A stretch of 34,478 nt of DNA from Oscillospiraceae bacterium (GCA_031255175.1 JAIRTA010000046.1:1-34478); one strand, 5' to 3'. Shown: positions 23,256-32,120, counted from the first letter of the stretch. A program made the numbers and translations. The notes: generated by a model not told the origin, from the letters alone.

Positions 23256-23300
23256 AAAGAGGGGGCTGTGCCCGGCATAAGGCCGGACATAGCCCCCTTT
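23256..23300. terminator. Terminator between the SleC-like gene and the ECF S gene
   Basis: A long imperfect hairpin: AAAGAGGGGGCTGTGCCCGG on the left arm (from 23256) and CCGGACATAGCCCCCTTT on the right arm (to 23300). It lies 19 bases after the SleC-like stop and just before the convergent ECF S stop, so it can serve both strands. Confidence 0.75.
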
Positions 23301-23313
23301 GCAGCGCCTTGGC

Positions 23314-23862
23314 TTAACGCAGGGCCTTTTCCAAACGGGGTGTCAACAACAGAGCCAGCAGGCCGCCCAGCACGGCCGTAATAAACTGCGGCCAGGAAAA
23401 AAGCAAGGGCAGAGAAACCCGTTGCGCTTCCTGTGTGACAAACACCGGAACGACAAGGAAGGCCACCAAAAGATATTGCGCCGCGAATTTTCCTCCTGCG
23501 CCAAGCAGCGCGCCGGCAACGCGCCGCTTGCGTAAAATCCAGGAGATTGCGACGATTGTCAGGTTGCCTAGAATAATAACAGGCACCATGGCAATGACTC
23601 TCTGAAAACCCTGCAAAAAAGCAATCAAAGGCGCCAGCAGTGAAATGGCGGCCCCACTCCAAAAACCGATAAACCAAGAGGAGAAAATCAACGTCAGGTT
23701 GACAAGCGTGCCGACGAGAAGCACGGAGAGGTCGAACGGCCCCATGATGACGAACGCGGAAAGCCCCGGCAGCAGGCTGCGCAGAGACTGAAACAGAACG
23801 CACAGCGCCAGCGTGACCCCCGTGTAAGCGGCGTAACGGGCCGGGCTTTTTTGGCCGCTCAT
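23314..23862 (-). CDS. ECF-type S component-like membrane protein
   Basis: A 182-residue polytopic membrane protein with 5-6 predicted helices: YTGVTLALCVLFQSLRSLLP, LLVGTLVNLTLIFSSWFIGF, SGAAISLLAPLIAFL and IAMVPVIILGNLTIVAISWI. The pattern, including the (V/L)PVIILGNL segment, matches small Firmicutes ECF S-component proteins; the ligand is unknown. The start is ATG at 23862, overlapping the stop of the upstream regulator gene (ATGA), with GAGG about seven bases upstream, so the two are translationally coupled. The ATPase and T subunits are not nearby. Alternative: a membrane protein of the same fold but different function. Confidence 0.72.
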   Translation of the reverse strand: MSGQKSPARYAAYTGVTLALCVLFQSLRSLLPGLSAFVIMGPFDLSVLLVGTLVNLTLIFSSWFIGFWSGAAISLLAPLIAFLQGFQRVIAMVPVIILGNLTIVAISWILRKRRVAGALLGAGGKFAAQYLLVAFLVVPVFVTQEAQRVSLPLLFSWPQFITAVLGGLLALLLTPRLEKALR

Positions 23863-24146
23863 AAGGGCGCCTCGCGCCCCTGTACGGGGTGCGCGTCGAC
23901 CTCCACCGCGGAGACGGCGGCCTTGACGGACACGTGCGGCAAGGCGCCGAGACGCCCCGTGAGCCGGTTGATCTCGTCCATAGTGCCGACCACGGTCAGG
24001 GAGATGAGCGCCAGCGCGCCCCCGCCCGCCGGGATCCCCATACGGCCCCACAACAGGTGGTTGTGTTCGGACACGATGGTGTTGAATTCAGCCTGCACCA
24101 GGGCAGGGTTGTCCAGGATCGCGCTGATGACGGCGGCGCGCGCCAT
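23859..24146 (-). CDS. TM1266-type small regulator (iron-only hydrogenase system regulator family)
   Basis: A 95-residue protein with an ACT/RRM-like fold: AVISAILDNPALVQAEFNTI, then HNHLLWGRMGIP, a strand GGALALISLTVVG, and a C-terminal MDEINRLTGRLGALPHVSVK. This order (GRMGIP, then ISL, then LxGxLGxLPGVxVK) is the signature of the TM1266/hyd family, found near [FeFe]-hydrogenase maturation genes in other anaerobes. Here no hydrogenase or HydEFG gene is nearby; the downstream partner is an ECF S-like protein overlapping by 4 bases. The start is ATG at 24146 after AGGGGA; an upstream ATG at 24167 lacks a ribosome site. The function of the family is only inferred from context in general. Confidence 0.83.
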   Translation of the reverse strand: MARAAVISAILDNPALVQAEFNTIVSEHNHLLWGRMGIPAGGGALALISLTVVGTMDEINRLTGRLGALPHVSVKAAVSAVEVDAHPVQGREAPL

Positions 24147-24282
24147 GACATATTCCCCTTTCTCCATACCCGTGAGCCACAACGCGGGTGCCGCTCGCGG
24201 GCGCAAAACACGCGGAAGAGCGCGCCGAGAGACGTCTTCCTCTTCAGACATGGCCGGACATGGCCGGACACTTGCCGCTATC
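24147..24282. other. 5' leader of the TM1266-type operon
   Basis: About 130 bases between the promoter and the start codon. They contain a 10-bp direct repeat (TGGCCGGACA at 24251-24260 and 24261-24270) and no gene. No recognisable riboswitch. Confidence 0.45.
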
Positions 24283-24311
24283 ATAATATGACATTCGCCT
24301 GGACTTGTCAA
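24283..24311 (-). promoter_or_regulatory. Promoter of the TM1266-type regulator/ECF S operon
   Basis: On the minus strand, TTGACA (24311-24306), 17-bp spacer, TATTAT (24288-24283). Back to back with the promoter of the GH3 gene, whose -35 begins 27 bases away. Confidence 0.8.
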
Positions 24312-24338
24312 GCGTCTGCGTCGTCTGTTCGCGATGAC

Positions 24339-24368
24339 TTGACAGAAAAGCGCGGCATCATGTATACT
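24339..24368 (+). promoter_or_regulatory. Promoter of the GH3 gene
   Basis: TTGACA (24339-24344), 18-bp spacer, TATACT (24363-24368). The leader to the start codon is ~220 bases. Confidence 0.7.
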
Positions 24369-24411
24369 ATATAAAAAAGGGAACTTGATTTTTGTAAATT
24401 TTGTATATGCT

Positions 24412-24438
24412 CGCGCCGGATAGAGAACGGCGCGGCTT
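24412..24438 (+). promoter_or_regulatory. Terminator-like hairpin in the long GH3 leader
   Basis: CGCGCCG (24412-24418) and CGGCGCG (24428-24434) enclose a 9-base loop and are soon followed by TTTT. It lies about 40 bases into the transcript, within an otherwise gene-free ~220-base leader, and could act as an attenuator. The rest of the leader matches no riboswitch class that I recognise. Confidence 0.35.
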
Positions 24439-24597
24439 TTGGTGCGGATGTATACCGGCGGTGTCCTATTGCTGCAAATATGCCCTTGTTTTGGCACGAA
24501 ACGGTGCGGGTCATGGGGTGGGCCCGGCGCTCCGGCCGTGCCAGCGGCGGCAGGTTTGCATGACGATAGCAAACGAAGAGAAGGGTGATGAAAACAC

Positions 24598-27500
24598 ATG
24601 AAGCACATGAAAAAAAGTGCGCGGCGTCTGTTGGCGGGTTTTCTTGGTCTCGCGCTGCTGTTTGCGGCGGCGCCTGTCCCCGTCACATTCGCCGAGGCGC
24701 TGCCCGGTCTGGCGGACCTGAGCCGCCAGACGGCGGCCGAGGGCATGGTACTGCTCGAAAACCCGGTCTTGGCGGGTGTGGAAAACGCCACGGGCCGCGT
24801 GCTGCCCATCGGCGGCGGCCGGACTGTCTCCGTGTTCGGGCGCGCACAGGCCAACTACTACAAGAGCGGGACAGGGTCCGGCGGCGCCGTCCGGGTGGAC
24901 CATGTCACCGGCATCCTCGAGGCGCTGCGCACAAGCCCCTATGTGCGCGTCAACGAGGCGCTGGCCCGCGTCTACGCCGACTGGGTGCGAACCCACCCCT
25001 TTGACAACGGCGGCGGCGGCTGGGCGGCCGAGCCCTGGTCGCAGGCCGAGATGCCGCTGACAGACGACGTGGTGAGCGCCGCGCGGGCCGCGTCGGAGAC
25101 GGCCGTCGTCATCATCGGCCGCACGGCGGGCGAGGACAAAGACAACACCAACACGAAGGGCGCCTACCAGTTGGCGGACCTCGAGGTGGAGATGCTCAAC
25201 AAAGTCCACGCGGCGTTTGACAGGGTCGTTGTGGTGCTGAACGTCGGCAACGTCATCGACATGGCGTGGGTGAAGAACTACCCGAAGGCGGCCGTTTTGT
25301 ACGCGTGGCAGGGCGGCATGGAGGGCGGCGGCGCCGTGGCCGACGTGCTCACCGGCGACGTCACGCCCAGCGGAAAGCTGAGCGACACCATCGCGGCCGC
25401 GATCAGCGACTACCCCTCCCACGGGAGCTTTGAGGGAAAGACAAAATTTGGAAGCACCGGCAGCTCGCTGAACGCGCGCAATTTCTACGCGGAAGACATC
25501 TACGTGGGCTACCGCTACTTTGAGACATTTGCCCGGGAAAAGGTGCTCTACCCCTTTGGGTTCGGCCTCTCGTACACGACGTTCGACATTGAAGTCGACA
25601 GCGTGACGCACACGGCCGAAGACGTAAAAATCGACGTGACCGTGGAGAACACGGGCGCGGTCAAGGGCAAAGAAGTCGTGCAGGTCTACTACGGCGCGCC
25701 GCAGGGCCGGCTCGGCAAACCCGCCAGAGAGCTGGCGGCCTTCGCGAAGACGGGCGTGCTGCCGCCGGGCGGCAAACAGAAGCTCACCATCTCTTATCAG
25801 ATCGCGGACATGGCCTCTTACGACGACGGCGGCTACACGGGCCACGAATCCGCCTATGTGCTGGAAGCGGGTGACTATGGGATCTATGTGGGCAACAGCG
25901 TGCGGAGCGCCGCGCGCGCGGGCACGTATACGCAAAGTGAGCTGCGGGTCACGCAGCAGCTGCAAGAGGCCATGCCGCCCGTGGAGGCCTTCAAGCGGAT
26001 GAAACCGCAGGAAAACCCCGACGGCACCTACTCCGTCGCCGCCGAAGACGTGCCGTACACGGCGCAGACGACGGCGCAGGCAAACCTTGACGCGCGGATC
26101 GCAAACAATCGCCCAGCCGCCCTCGCGCAGACGGCGGCCAAAGACCACCGGCTCATCGACGTCTACAACGGCGACGTCACGCTGGACGAATTCGTCGCCC
26201 AGTTTACAAACGCCGACCTGTCGGCCGTGGTGCTCGGCGAGGGCATGAGCAGCACCAAAGTGACGCTGGGCACGGCGTCCGCGTTTGGCGGGGTGACAAA
26301 CTCCCTGCTCTCGCTCGGGCTCCCGATCGCCTGCGCGGCGGACGGCCCCTCCGGCATCCGCATGGAGGTCGGCACGCAGTACGCGACCAGCCTCCCGAAC
26401 GGCACCCTGCTGGCCTGCACCTGGAACCTGGAGCTGATCGAACGGCTGAGCGACCTGTGGGGCCGCGAGATGCTGCTCAACAAGATCGACACGGTCCTGG
26501 GCCCGGGCGTCAACATCCACAGGCATCCGCTCAACGGCCGCAACTTTGAATATTTTTCCGAAGACCCGCTCCTGACGGGCACAATGGCGGCGTCGATGTC
26601 CAACGGCATCCAAAAGCACGGCCCCGCCCCCACGATCAAGCACTTCGCCGCCAACAACCAGGAGGCCAGCCGGCACTACGTCCACTCGGTGGTGTCGGAA
26701 CGGGCGCTCCGCGAGATTTATCTCAAGGGCTACGAGATCGCGGTGAAGAGCGGTCAGGTGCGCTCCGTTATGACGGCGTACAACCCGATCAACGGGCTGT
26801 GGACCGCCAGCAGCTACGACCTCACCACCACGATCCTGCGCGACGAGTGGGGTTTCGACGGGATCGTCATGACAGACTGGTGGGCCAAGATGAACGAGTC
26901 CATCTACACGGCGCACAACGACACCAACACGCGGGCTATGGTCCGCGCGCAAAACGACCTGTACATGGTGGTGGACAACAACACCGCCGGCAGCTGCTCC
27001 CGGTTTAACAACAACATGAGTTACATCGCAAACGGCACGCTCACGGTCGGCGAGTTGCAGCGCTCCGCGAAGAACGTCGCCAAGTTCATGCTGAAGACCC
27101 CCGCCTTCGCGCGGACGGCCGGCGTCCCGTTTGAGCCGGATTACGTCAGGGGCGAAGACTGGTTTGCGGTGGAGAACAACCTCCCCGCGCTGGACCCCAA
27201 AGCGACGGAGATCACGGTGGGCGGCAAGAAGATCACCACCTTCAACCCGTTGATCCTGGACTACAAAGTATATACCAACACAGAGATCAGCGACGGCGCG
27301 TACCCCACTGTGGCCGCCGTGCCCGAGCAGGGCGTGGAGATCTCCGTGTCGCAGGCGAGCGCCGACCGGCCGGCCGCCGTGATCACGGCCTCCGCCGGCG
27401 GGTTTGAGCGGATCTACAAAGTCATCTTTACAGACGAGGAGGGGCTTGCCCCCATCTTGGAAAATCCGAGCTACGCGCATCTGTCCGGCATCTTCTTAGA

Positions 27501-30066
27501 CGGCGAGGCGCTTGCGGAGTTCGAACCCGCGAAGCTGCGCTATTCCCTGGGGTGGGAGAGCCAGACACTGCCCGTCGTCACGGCGGCGCCCATCGACGGC
27601 GCGCAGATCTTGAGCATTACATCGGACGCCGACGCCGCTATGGTGACCATCCGCTGCGCCAGCACAGACCAGGTCAACGTCTATGTGGTGAAGTTCGGTT
27701 CGTACCCGCGCAGCGACGAATTTGACGGAACCGAGATGAAACCGTTCTGGTCCGTCAACACCGACGCGGCCGGCGGCGGCGAAACCGCCAACTGGTCGCT
27801 GACCGACGGCGCGTTGCGCATCACGGCGGAGAGAGGCGACTTCTGGACGACGCACAACGACATCAAAAACTTCTTCCAGCAGGAGGCCTTTGGAGATTGG
27901 GAGGCCACCGCCAAGGTCACGATCAACAAAGTGCCCAACGCCAATTACAACGGGCTCGGCATCGTGGCGTTCCAGGATGTGGACAACTACATCTGGCTCA
28001 AGTACGAGTACAGTTCCCAGCGGTTGGTCGGCCTTGTGAGAGAAAACGGCGCCGCGGAGCCGGTCTCCTTCGGCGCGCTGACATCCGCCCAGGTCACGAG
28101 CCTGATCGGCGACAACCAAACGCTCTACCTGCGCCTGAAGAAGATCGGCGACGTGTACACCGGCTCGATCGGCACCGACGGCGTCAACTTCACCGTGCTG
28201 GGCTCTGTCGCGGCCGCCTACTCCGAGCCGAAATTCGGCTTGCTCTGCTCCCACGGCAGCGTTTCGAACGCCGTCGGGTCGTTCTACGCCGACTACGATT
28301 ACGTCCGGTTTGACCGCGAGGCGCTGCCCGCCGTCACCGAAATCGACGGCGACGCCAAGCTGAAGCTGGCCGCCACGGAGCCGGCCCTGCTGACGCCGCG
28401 CATCACCCCGGTCGACTCGGGCGACACGGACGGCGGCCGGAGTTACACCAACTGCAACGGCGGGGAGGCGATGGCCTACCGGCTGAATCTCCGGGAGGCC
28501 GGTACATACAAGCTGTCGGCGCGCATCAAGTCCGGCGCTTCGGAAGTCGCGCAGATGTCGTTCTCGCTTTATGTGGACGACGTATATTTGGGCGCGTTTT
28601 CCACCACGAGCACCGGCGGCCGCTGGGTCACGCTGTCGCGGGATATCGAGCTGACGCAGGGCGTGCACACGCTCCGGCTCGCGTTTGAGACCTCCGGCAT
28701 AGACGTCAACTGGCTGCGGTTCCAGCGCCGGGGCGGCGCGGCGCCGAACGTCGAGGCGCTGCTGGCCGCCATCGCGCAGGCGGACGACATCGACCTGAGC
28801 GAACTCACACCCTCAAAGCGGGAGGCGTTCGCGCCCGTGCTGGCCGAGGCGAAGGCCGTCGCGGCCGACCCGGTCGGGCAGCGGGAAGTCGATGAGGTGA
28901 CGGGCGCGCTGCTCGTCGCTCTCGAGCGGCTTTTGAGCGGCCTGCCCCTCAACCAGCCGCCCAAAAACAGCGAGACGTTTATAAACGCCGACGGGAAACA
29001 GGTCGTGCGCATCCGCGCCCACGAGTTCCCGTGGATCTGGGCCCAGAGCGGTGATTTCCGCTACGAGGGCTCCGCGCCCAACTACAACGCGGGCTACATC
29101 ACAACCGGAGACGTCTTCTACCTCGGCGCCGTGGACCTGACGGGGCTGGAGGAGATCAAAGTGAGCTACGCAAACGGCAACACGAGCACCAACCAATACC
29201 AACCGTCCGTCTACTTGCAGTTCCACACGGAGGCGGATTTTGACGGTGAGGCCGTGCAGCGCACCACGCACGCAAACAGCACATACAGGTACAGCGACGT
29301 TTACGGCGGCGGTTCGTTCACATTCGGCAGCCAGTTTGCCGGGATCAACTTCCTGCACAAGAAGGCGGCCAGCTGGACCGTGTACGGCGACGCCGGCACA
29401 GCCGGGAACATCAACGCGCCGGGGACGCACACGGGCATGACAAACTACTGGGAGGTCGGCGTCAAAACATTCTTAAACCGCACGCTGGCCTCGGGCGTGC
29501 AAAATGTTTTCCTCCGCCTGTACGAGGGCGGCGTCAACCTGCGCTATGTGGATATGATCTACGAGACGGTCACGGCCTCGTTTGACTGGAACTACGAGGG
29601 CGCGCCGGCCGCGCCGGCCCCCGTCACGATCCCGAGAGGAACGGCCTTGCGCCTGTTCCCGGCGGTGCCGGAGAGAGAGGGTTACCGGTTTGAGGGCTGG
29701 CGGACGGCGGACGGCCTGGCCGTGGAGGAAAGTACCCCCATCGACAGAAACGTCACCCTCTACGCGCAGTGGAGCGCGCATCTCGCCCTGACGCTCCGGG
29801 CGGCGGACGACGCCTCTGTGCTGGCCGAGGCCGCGCTGTTAAACCTCGGCGAGACGGACCGCACGCTTGTCCTGATCCTCGCGGCCTATGACGCCGCGGG
29901 GCGGTTGGTGGACGTCCAGACACAGACAGAGACGGCGCCCGCGGGCCTCCGGACGGAGATCCGCGCGTCGCTGTCCCCGGCGCCCGCCGCGGCGTATGTA
30001 AAAGCCTTCCTCTGGGAAGACGGCGTGCGTCCGCTCCTGCCCGAGGCGGGGCTGCAAACGGCGTAA
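24598..30066 (+). CDS. Secreted multidomain glycoside hydrolase, circularly permuted GH3
   Basis: An 1822-residue exoenzyme. Signal peptide (KKSARRLLAGFLGLALLFAA, cleavage near 33). The GH3 C-terminal domain comes first (~45-330), with probable acid/base Glu179 in AGEDKDN and PFGFGLSYTTF, followed by the Fn3-like domain (~330-455). The GH3 N-terminal TIM barrel is then last (~520-835), with GPGVNIHRHPLNGRNFEYFSEDP, KHFAANNQE and nucleophile Asp760 in GIVMTDWW. After it: cadherin-like strands (~865-1035), a concanavalin-like domain from 1040, a CBM6/35-like module (~1245-1376), a helical spacer, a second carbohydrate-binding-like region from ~1461, an Flg_new (Listeria-Bacteroides) repeat at ~1662-1725 ending TLYAQW, and a C-terminal domain (1728-1822) shared with the next gene. 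No sortase or SLH anchor. Substrate probably a beta-glucoside or xyloside polysaccharide fragment. Confidence 0.88.
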   Translation: MKHMKKSARRLLAGFLGLALLFAAAPVPVTFAEALPGLADLSRQTAAEGMVLLENPVLAGVENATGRVLPIGGGRTVSVFGRAQANYYKSGTGSGGAVRVDHVTGILEALRTSPYVRVNEALARVYADWVRTHPFDNGGGGWAAEPWSQAEMPLTDDVVSAARAASETAVVIIGRTAGEDKDNTNTKGAYQLADLEVEMLNKVHAAFDRVVVVLNVGNVIDMAWVKNYPKAAVLYAWQGGMEGGGAVADVLTGDVTPSGKLSDTIAAAISDYPSHGSFEGKTKFGSTGSSLNARNFYAEDIYVGYRYFETFAREKVLYPFGFGLSYTTFDIEVDSVTHTAEDVKIDVTVENTGAVKGKEVVQVYYGAPQGRLGKPARELAAFAKTGVLPPGGKQKLTISYQIADMASYDDGGYTGHESAYVLEAGDYGIYVGNSVRSAARAGTYTQSELRVTQQLQEAMPPVEAFKRMKPQENPDGTYSVAAEDVPYTAQTTAQANLDARIANNRPAALAQTAAKDHRLIDVYNGDVTLDEFVAQFTNADLSAVVLGEGMSSTKVTLGTASAFGGVTNSLLSLGLPIACAADGPSGIRMEVGTQYATSLPNGTLLACTWNLELIERLSDLWGREMLLNKIDTVLGPGVNIHRHPLNGRNFEYFSEDPLLTGTMAASMSNGIQKHGPAPTIKHFAANNQEASRHYVHSVVSERALREIYLKGYEIAVKSGQVRSVMTAYNPINGLWTASSYDLTTTILRDEWGFDGIVMTDWWAKMNESIYTAHNDTNTRAMVRAQNDLYMVVDNNTAGSCSRFNNNMSYIANGTLTVGELQRSAKNVAKFMLKTPAFARTAGVPFEPDYVRGEDWFAVENNLPALDPKATEITVGGKKITTFNPLILDYKVYTNTEISDGAYPTVAAVPEQGVEISVSQASADRPAAVITASAGGFERIYKVIFTDEEGLAPILENPSYAHLSGIFLDGEALAEFEPAKLRYSLGWESQTLPVVTAAPIDGAQILSITSDADAAMVTIRCASTDQVNVYVVKFGSYPRSDEFDGTEMKPFWSVNTDAAGGGETANWSLTDGALRITAERGDFWTTHNDIKNFFQQEAFGDWEATAKVTINKVPNANYNGLGIVAFQDVDNYIWLKYEYSSQRLVGLVRENGAAEPVSFGALTSAQVTSLIGDNQTLYLRLKKIGDVYTGSIGTDGVNFTVLGSVAAAYSEPKFGLLCSHGSVSNAVGSFYADYDYVRFDREALPAVTEIDGDAKLKLAATEPALLTPRITPVDSGDTDGGRSYTNCNGGEAMAYRLNLREAGTYKLSARIKSGASEVAQMSFSLYVDDVYLGAFSTTSTGGRWVTLSRDIELTQGVHTLRLAFETSGIDVNWLRFQRRGGAAPNVEALLAAIAQADDIDLSELTPSKREAFAPVLAEAKAVAADPVGQREVDEVTGALLVALERLLSGLPLNQPPKNSETFINADGKQVVRIRAHEFPWIWAQSGDFRYEGSAPNYNAGYITTGDVFYLGAVDLTGLEEIKVSYANGNTSTNQYQPSVYLQFHTEADFDGEAVQRTTHANSTYRYSDVYGGGSFTFGSQFAGINFLHKKAASWTVYGDAGTAGNINAPGTHTGMTNYWEVGVKTFLNRTLASGVQNVFLRLYEGGVNLRYVDMIYETVTASFDWNYEGAPAAPAPVTIPRGTALRLFPAVPEREGYRFEGWRTADGLAVEESTPIDRNVTLYAQWSAHLALTLRAADDASVLAEAALLNLGETDRTLVLILAAYDAAGRLVDVQTQTETAPAGLRTEIRASLSPAPAAAYVKAFLWEDGVRPLLPEAGLQTA

Positions 30067-30118
30067 AGACATCGCGTATATGCGACAGAGAACGCGGCGA
30101 CACTGCCGGGTTCACACC

Positions 30119-30156
30119 GAAAGAGGCCGCCCGCAATGCCGCAGGCGGCCTCTTTC
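30119..30156. terminator. Terminator between convergent GH3 and C69 genes
   Basis: GAAAGAGGCCGCC (30119-30131) and GGCGGCCTCTTTC (30144-30156) form a perfect 13-bp stem with a 12-base loop. The T run is short but is contained in the right arm; the left arm gives the same on the other strand. It lies 50 bases after each stop. Confidence 0.75.
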
Positions 30157-30206
30157 ACAAATCTTGTCTGTATTCCTGAATGCCCGTTAAACGGTCTATC
30201 GGTCTG

Positions 30207-32120
30207 TCAACTGACGGCCGGCAGGAGAGAGAAAATCTGCGCGTCGCCGATCGGGTCCATGCTCCCGTCCGCCTGCCAGACAAACGCCTGCGCGTAGGCG
30301 GCCGCATCCGGCGCGAGGGAGAGCGTGAACGGAGTCTCCGCGAACGGCGGGAGAGAGGCCGTCACGGTTTGGACGCCCGTCAACCGGCCGTCGGCGTCGT
30401 ACAGCGCCACGATGAACGTCGCGGCGGCGGCCGATTCGGAGATGTTGTCAACCGTGGCGGAGACGGAGAGAAGGGAGAAATCGTCTGCGCCGGGCGCGAA
30501 GACCGGCGCGGACGCGGCCAGGTCGGTGAGAAGATTGGAATAATTTGGAAGTGCGCTCTCGTCGGCCAACAGGGTGGGCACAAACGCGCCTTCCGTGCCG
30601 GCGGCCTGGAAAGCCTTCAGCTCCTGCAGGAGCGCCTTCGCGTATTCATAGGTCTCTTGTGAGAGTGCCTTTGAGATGTCTGTGGCCTTCTTTTGGGCCA
30701 GGGCCGGGTTGTGTCCGTAGATCTTCACCATGGCGGCGTCCACATCGGCCTGCTGCGCGATGAGAGATTTTTGGTACCGCTCCCAGAATGCCTGCACACC
30801 GGCGCCGTAGCGCGTGCGGGACTCGCGGGACCCGAGCCCGCTGGCGTTCCGCGGGCCCTTGCAGAGGGTGTAGAGCTCACGGAACACCCAATATACGGAG
30901 TTCGCGTCCGGGTCCGCGTTGTTGTAGGAGGCGGTGTCGGGCTGGGAGTACATCTCGTAAGTTTCGGTGACCAGCGCGCCGTAAAACGGGAGATACACGC
31001 CGAATTCGGGCGGCGCGACGCTAAACCACTCCACGGTGGCCAGCGGGGCCGGCAGATTGTCCCGCGTCTCAAATACGTGCGCCTCCACCGTGCCGTCGTT
31101 GCCGATGGCGGTGCCGTTGCCCGTGCCGCTGCCGGCGTCTTTGGACGTGCCCTCCCCGCGGTAGGCGAGCAGGCGCAGCGCCTCATACAGGGTATAGCCC
31201 TTCTCGGCGCGCGGGTCTTGGAAGTAGTCGATGTAGCCGGCGCTCAGGGCGTTGGCCGCTTGTTCGTCATGCAGATAGTTGGCGCCCAGCCACAGGCGGC
31301 CCGCGACGCTGGTTGGGCGGTTTGCGTAGCTGTCCGCGACTTTGATGAGGCCCGCGTCATCCAGCACCAGGGTGCCGGCCTGTTGGGCAAGGGACACAAG
31401 ACCGGGGGAGGCGACCACGTTTTCCGTGTCGCTGACGTCCACGTTGCCCGTCATGTTGGGTGAGAAGCCGATCTTGTTGTCGGGCGCTTTGACCGCCACG
31501 TACTGGTGCCCGGAGAGAAGCTGCATGTACCAGACTTCATTCGGGTCGCTCACCATAAAGCCCTCCGCGCCGGCCGCGCCCACGGTGTCAACGATCTCGG
31601 CGACCACTTCCACGGCGTGACGGGCCGATGTCGCTTGCATCAGCACCACCGATGTGAGGTCGGTTTCGGCCAGCCCGCCCCGGTTGCTTCTGATGGTTGG
31701 ATCTATATTGCTGATGGCGCTTTGGGCGCGGCTCAGCGTGACGGTGGCGGAGATGGCGACGTTTTTCTCGTTGATGCCGGCCTCGGCATAGGGCTCCGGC
31801 GTGATGTTCTCGTTGTGTACGGAGTCCGCCACATAGGTGTAGCGCAGCGTCTGCGCCGGGTACGGCCAGCGGAAGCCGGTGGAGGACACGTAATATTCCC
31901 CCTCCTCATGCGTCTCCGCGGGGTGGACACGGTAGAGCTTCGCGTAGCGGGCCGAGATGTCCTCGGAGCGGCCCCAGATCACGGAACCGTTTTCTGTGGT
32001 GCCCTTGCCGAGGTAAAAGCTGGTGCACGCGCTGGCGCCGATGGCGGTGGCCGCGAAGAAGACCGCCGAGAGAGATATGGCCGCCGCCCGTTTTACAAAG
32101 GCTGTCATGGTCCGTTTCAT
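30207..32120 (-). CDS. Secreted C69-family dipeptidase with extra C-terminal domain
   Basis: A 637-residue Ntn-hydrolase peptidase of the C69 (PepD) family. A signal peptide (AAAISLSAVFFAATAIGASA) runs directly up to Cys32 in ACTSFYLGKG. Cysteine is the N-terminal nucleophile of the family, so signal-peptide cleavage after Ala31 would itself expose it. TENGSVIWGRSEDIS, ATVTLSRAQ, GFMVSDPNEVWYMQ and the NxDPDANSVYWVFREL segment follow in the catalytic domain. The sequence before Cys32 (GASA) is not a good lipobox. After a helical region (~470-530), residues ~545-637 form a beta-rich domain also found at the end of the neighbouring GH3 protein. The start is ATG at 32120; ATG four codons later is possible. 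Confidence 0.9.
   Translation of the reverse strand: MKRTMTAFVKRAAAISLSAVFFAATAIGASACTSFYLGKGTTENGSVIWGRSEDISARYAKLYRVHPAETHEEGEYYVSSTGFRWPYPAQTLRYTYVADSVHNENITPEPYAEAGINEKNVAISATVTLSRAQSAISNIDPTIRSNRGGLAETDLTSVVLMQATSARHAVEVVAEIVDTVGAAGAEGFMVSDPNEVWYMQLLSGHQYVAVKAPDNKIGFSPNMTGNVDVSDTENVVASPGLVSLAQQAGTLVLDDAGLIKVADSYANRPTSVAGRLWLGANYLHDEQAANALSAGYIDYFQDPRAEKGYTLYEALRLLAYRGEGTSKDAGSGTGNGTAIGNDGTVEAHVFETRDNLPAPLATVEWFSVAPPEFGVYLPFYGALVTETYEMYSQPDTASYNNADPDANSVYWVFRELYTLCKGPRNASGLGSRESRTRYGAGVQAFWERYQKSLIAQQADVDAAMVKIYGHNPALAQKKATDISKALSQETYEYAKALLQELKAFQAAGTEGAFVPTLLADESALPNYSNLLTDLAASAPVFAPGADDFSLLSVSATVDNISESAAAATFIVALYDADGRLTGVQTVTASLPPFAETPFTLSLAPDAAAYAQAFVWQADGSMDPIGDAQIFSLLPAVS

Noticed and set aside
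24251-24270. Tandem TGGCCGGACA as an operator or CRISPR-like repeat
   Set aside because: There are only two copies with no spacers, so this is most simply a chance or slippage duplication in the leader.
24511-27480. 989-codon minus-strand frame opposite the GH3 gene
   Set aside because: It is a shadow of the GH3 frame; the GH3 motifs fix the coding strand.
30207-32120. Lipoprotein reading of the C69 signal peptide at Cys32
   Set aside because: The residues before Cys32 (GASA) do not fit the lipobox, and Cys is the expected catalytic N-terminus of the family.
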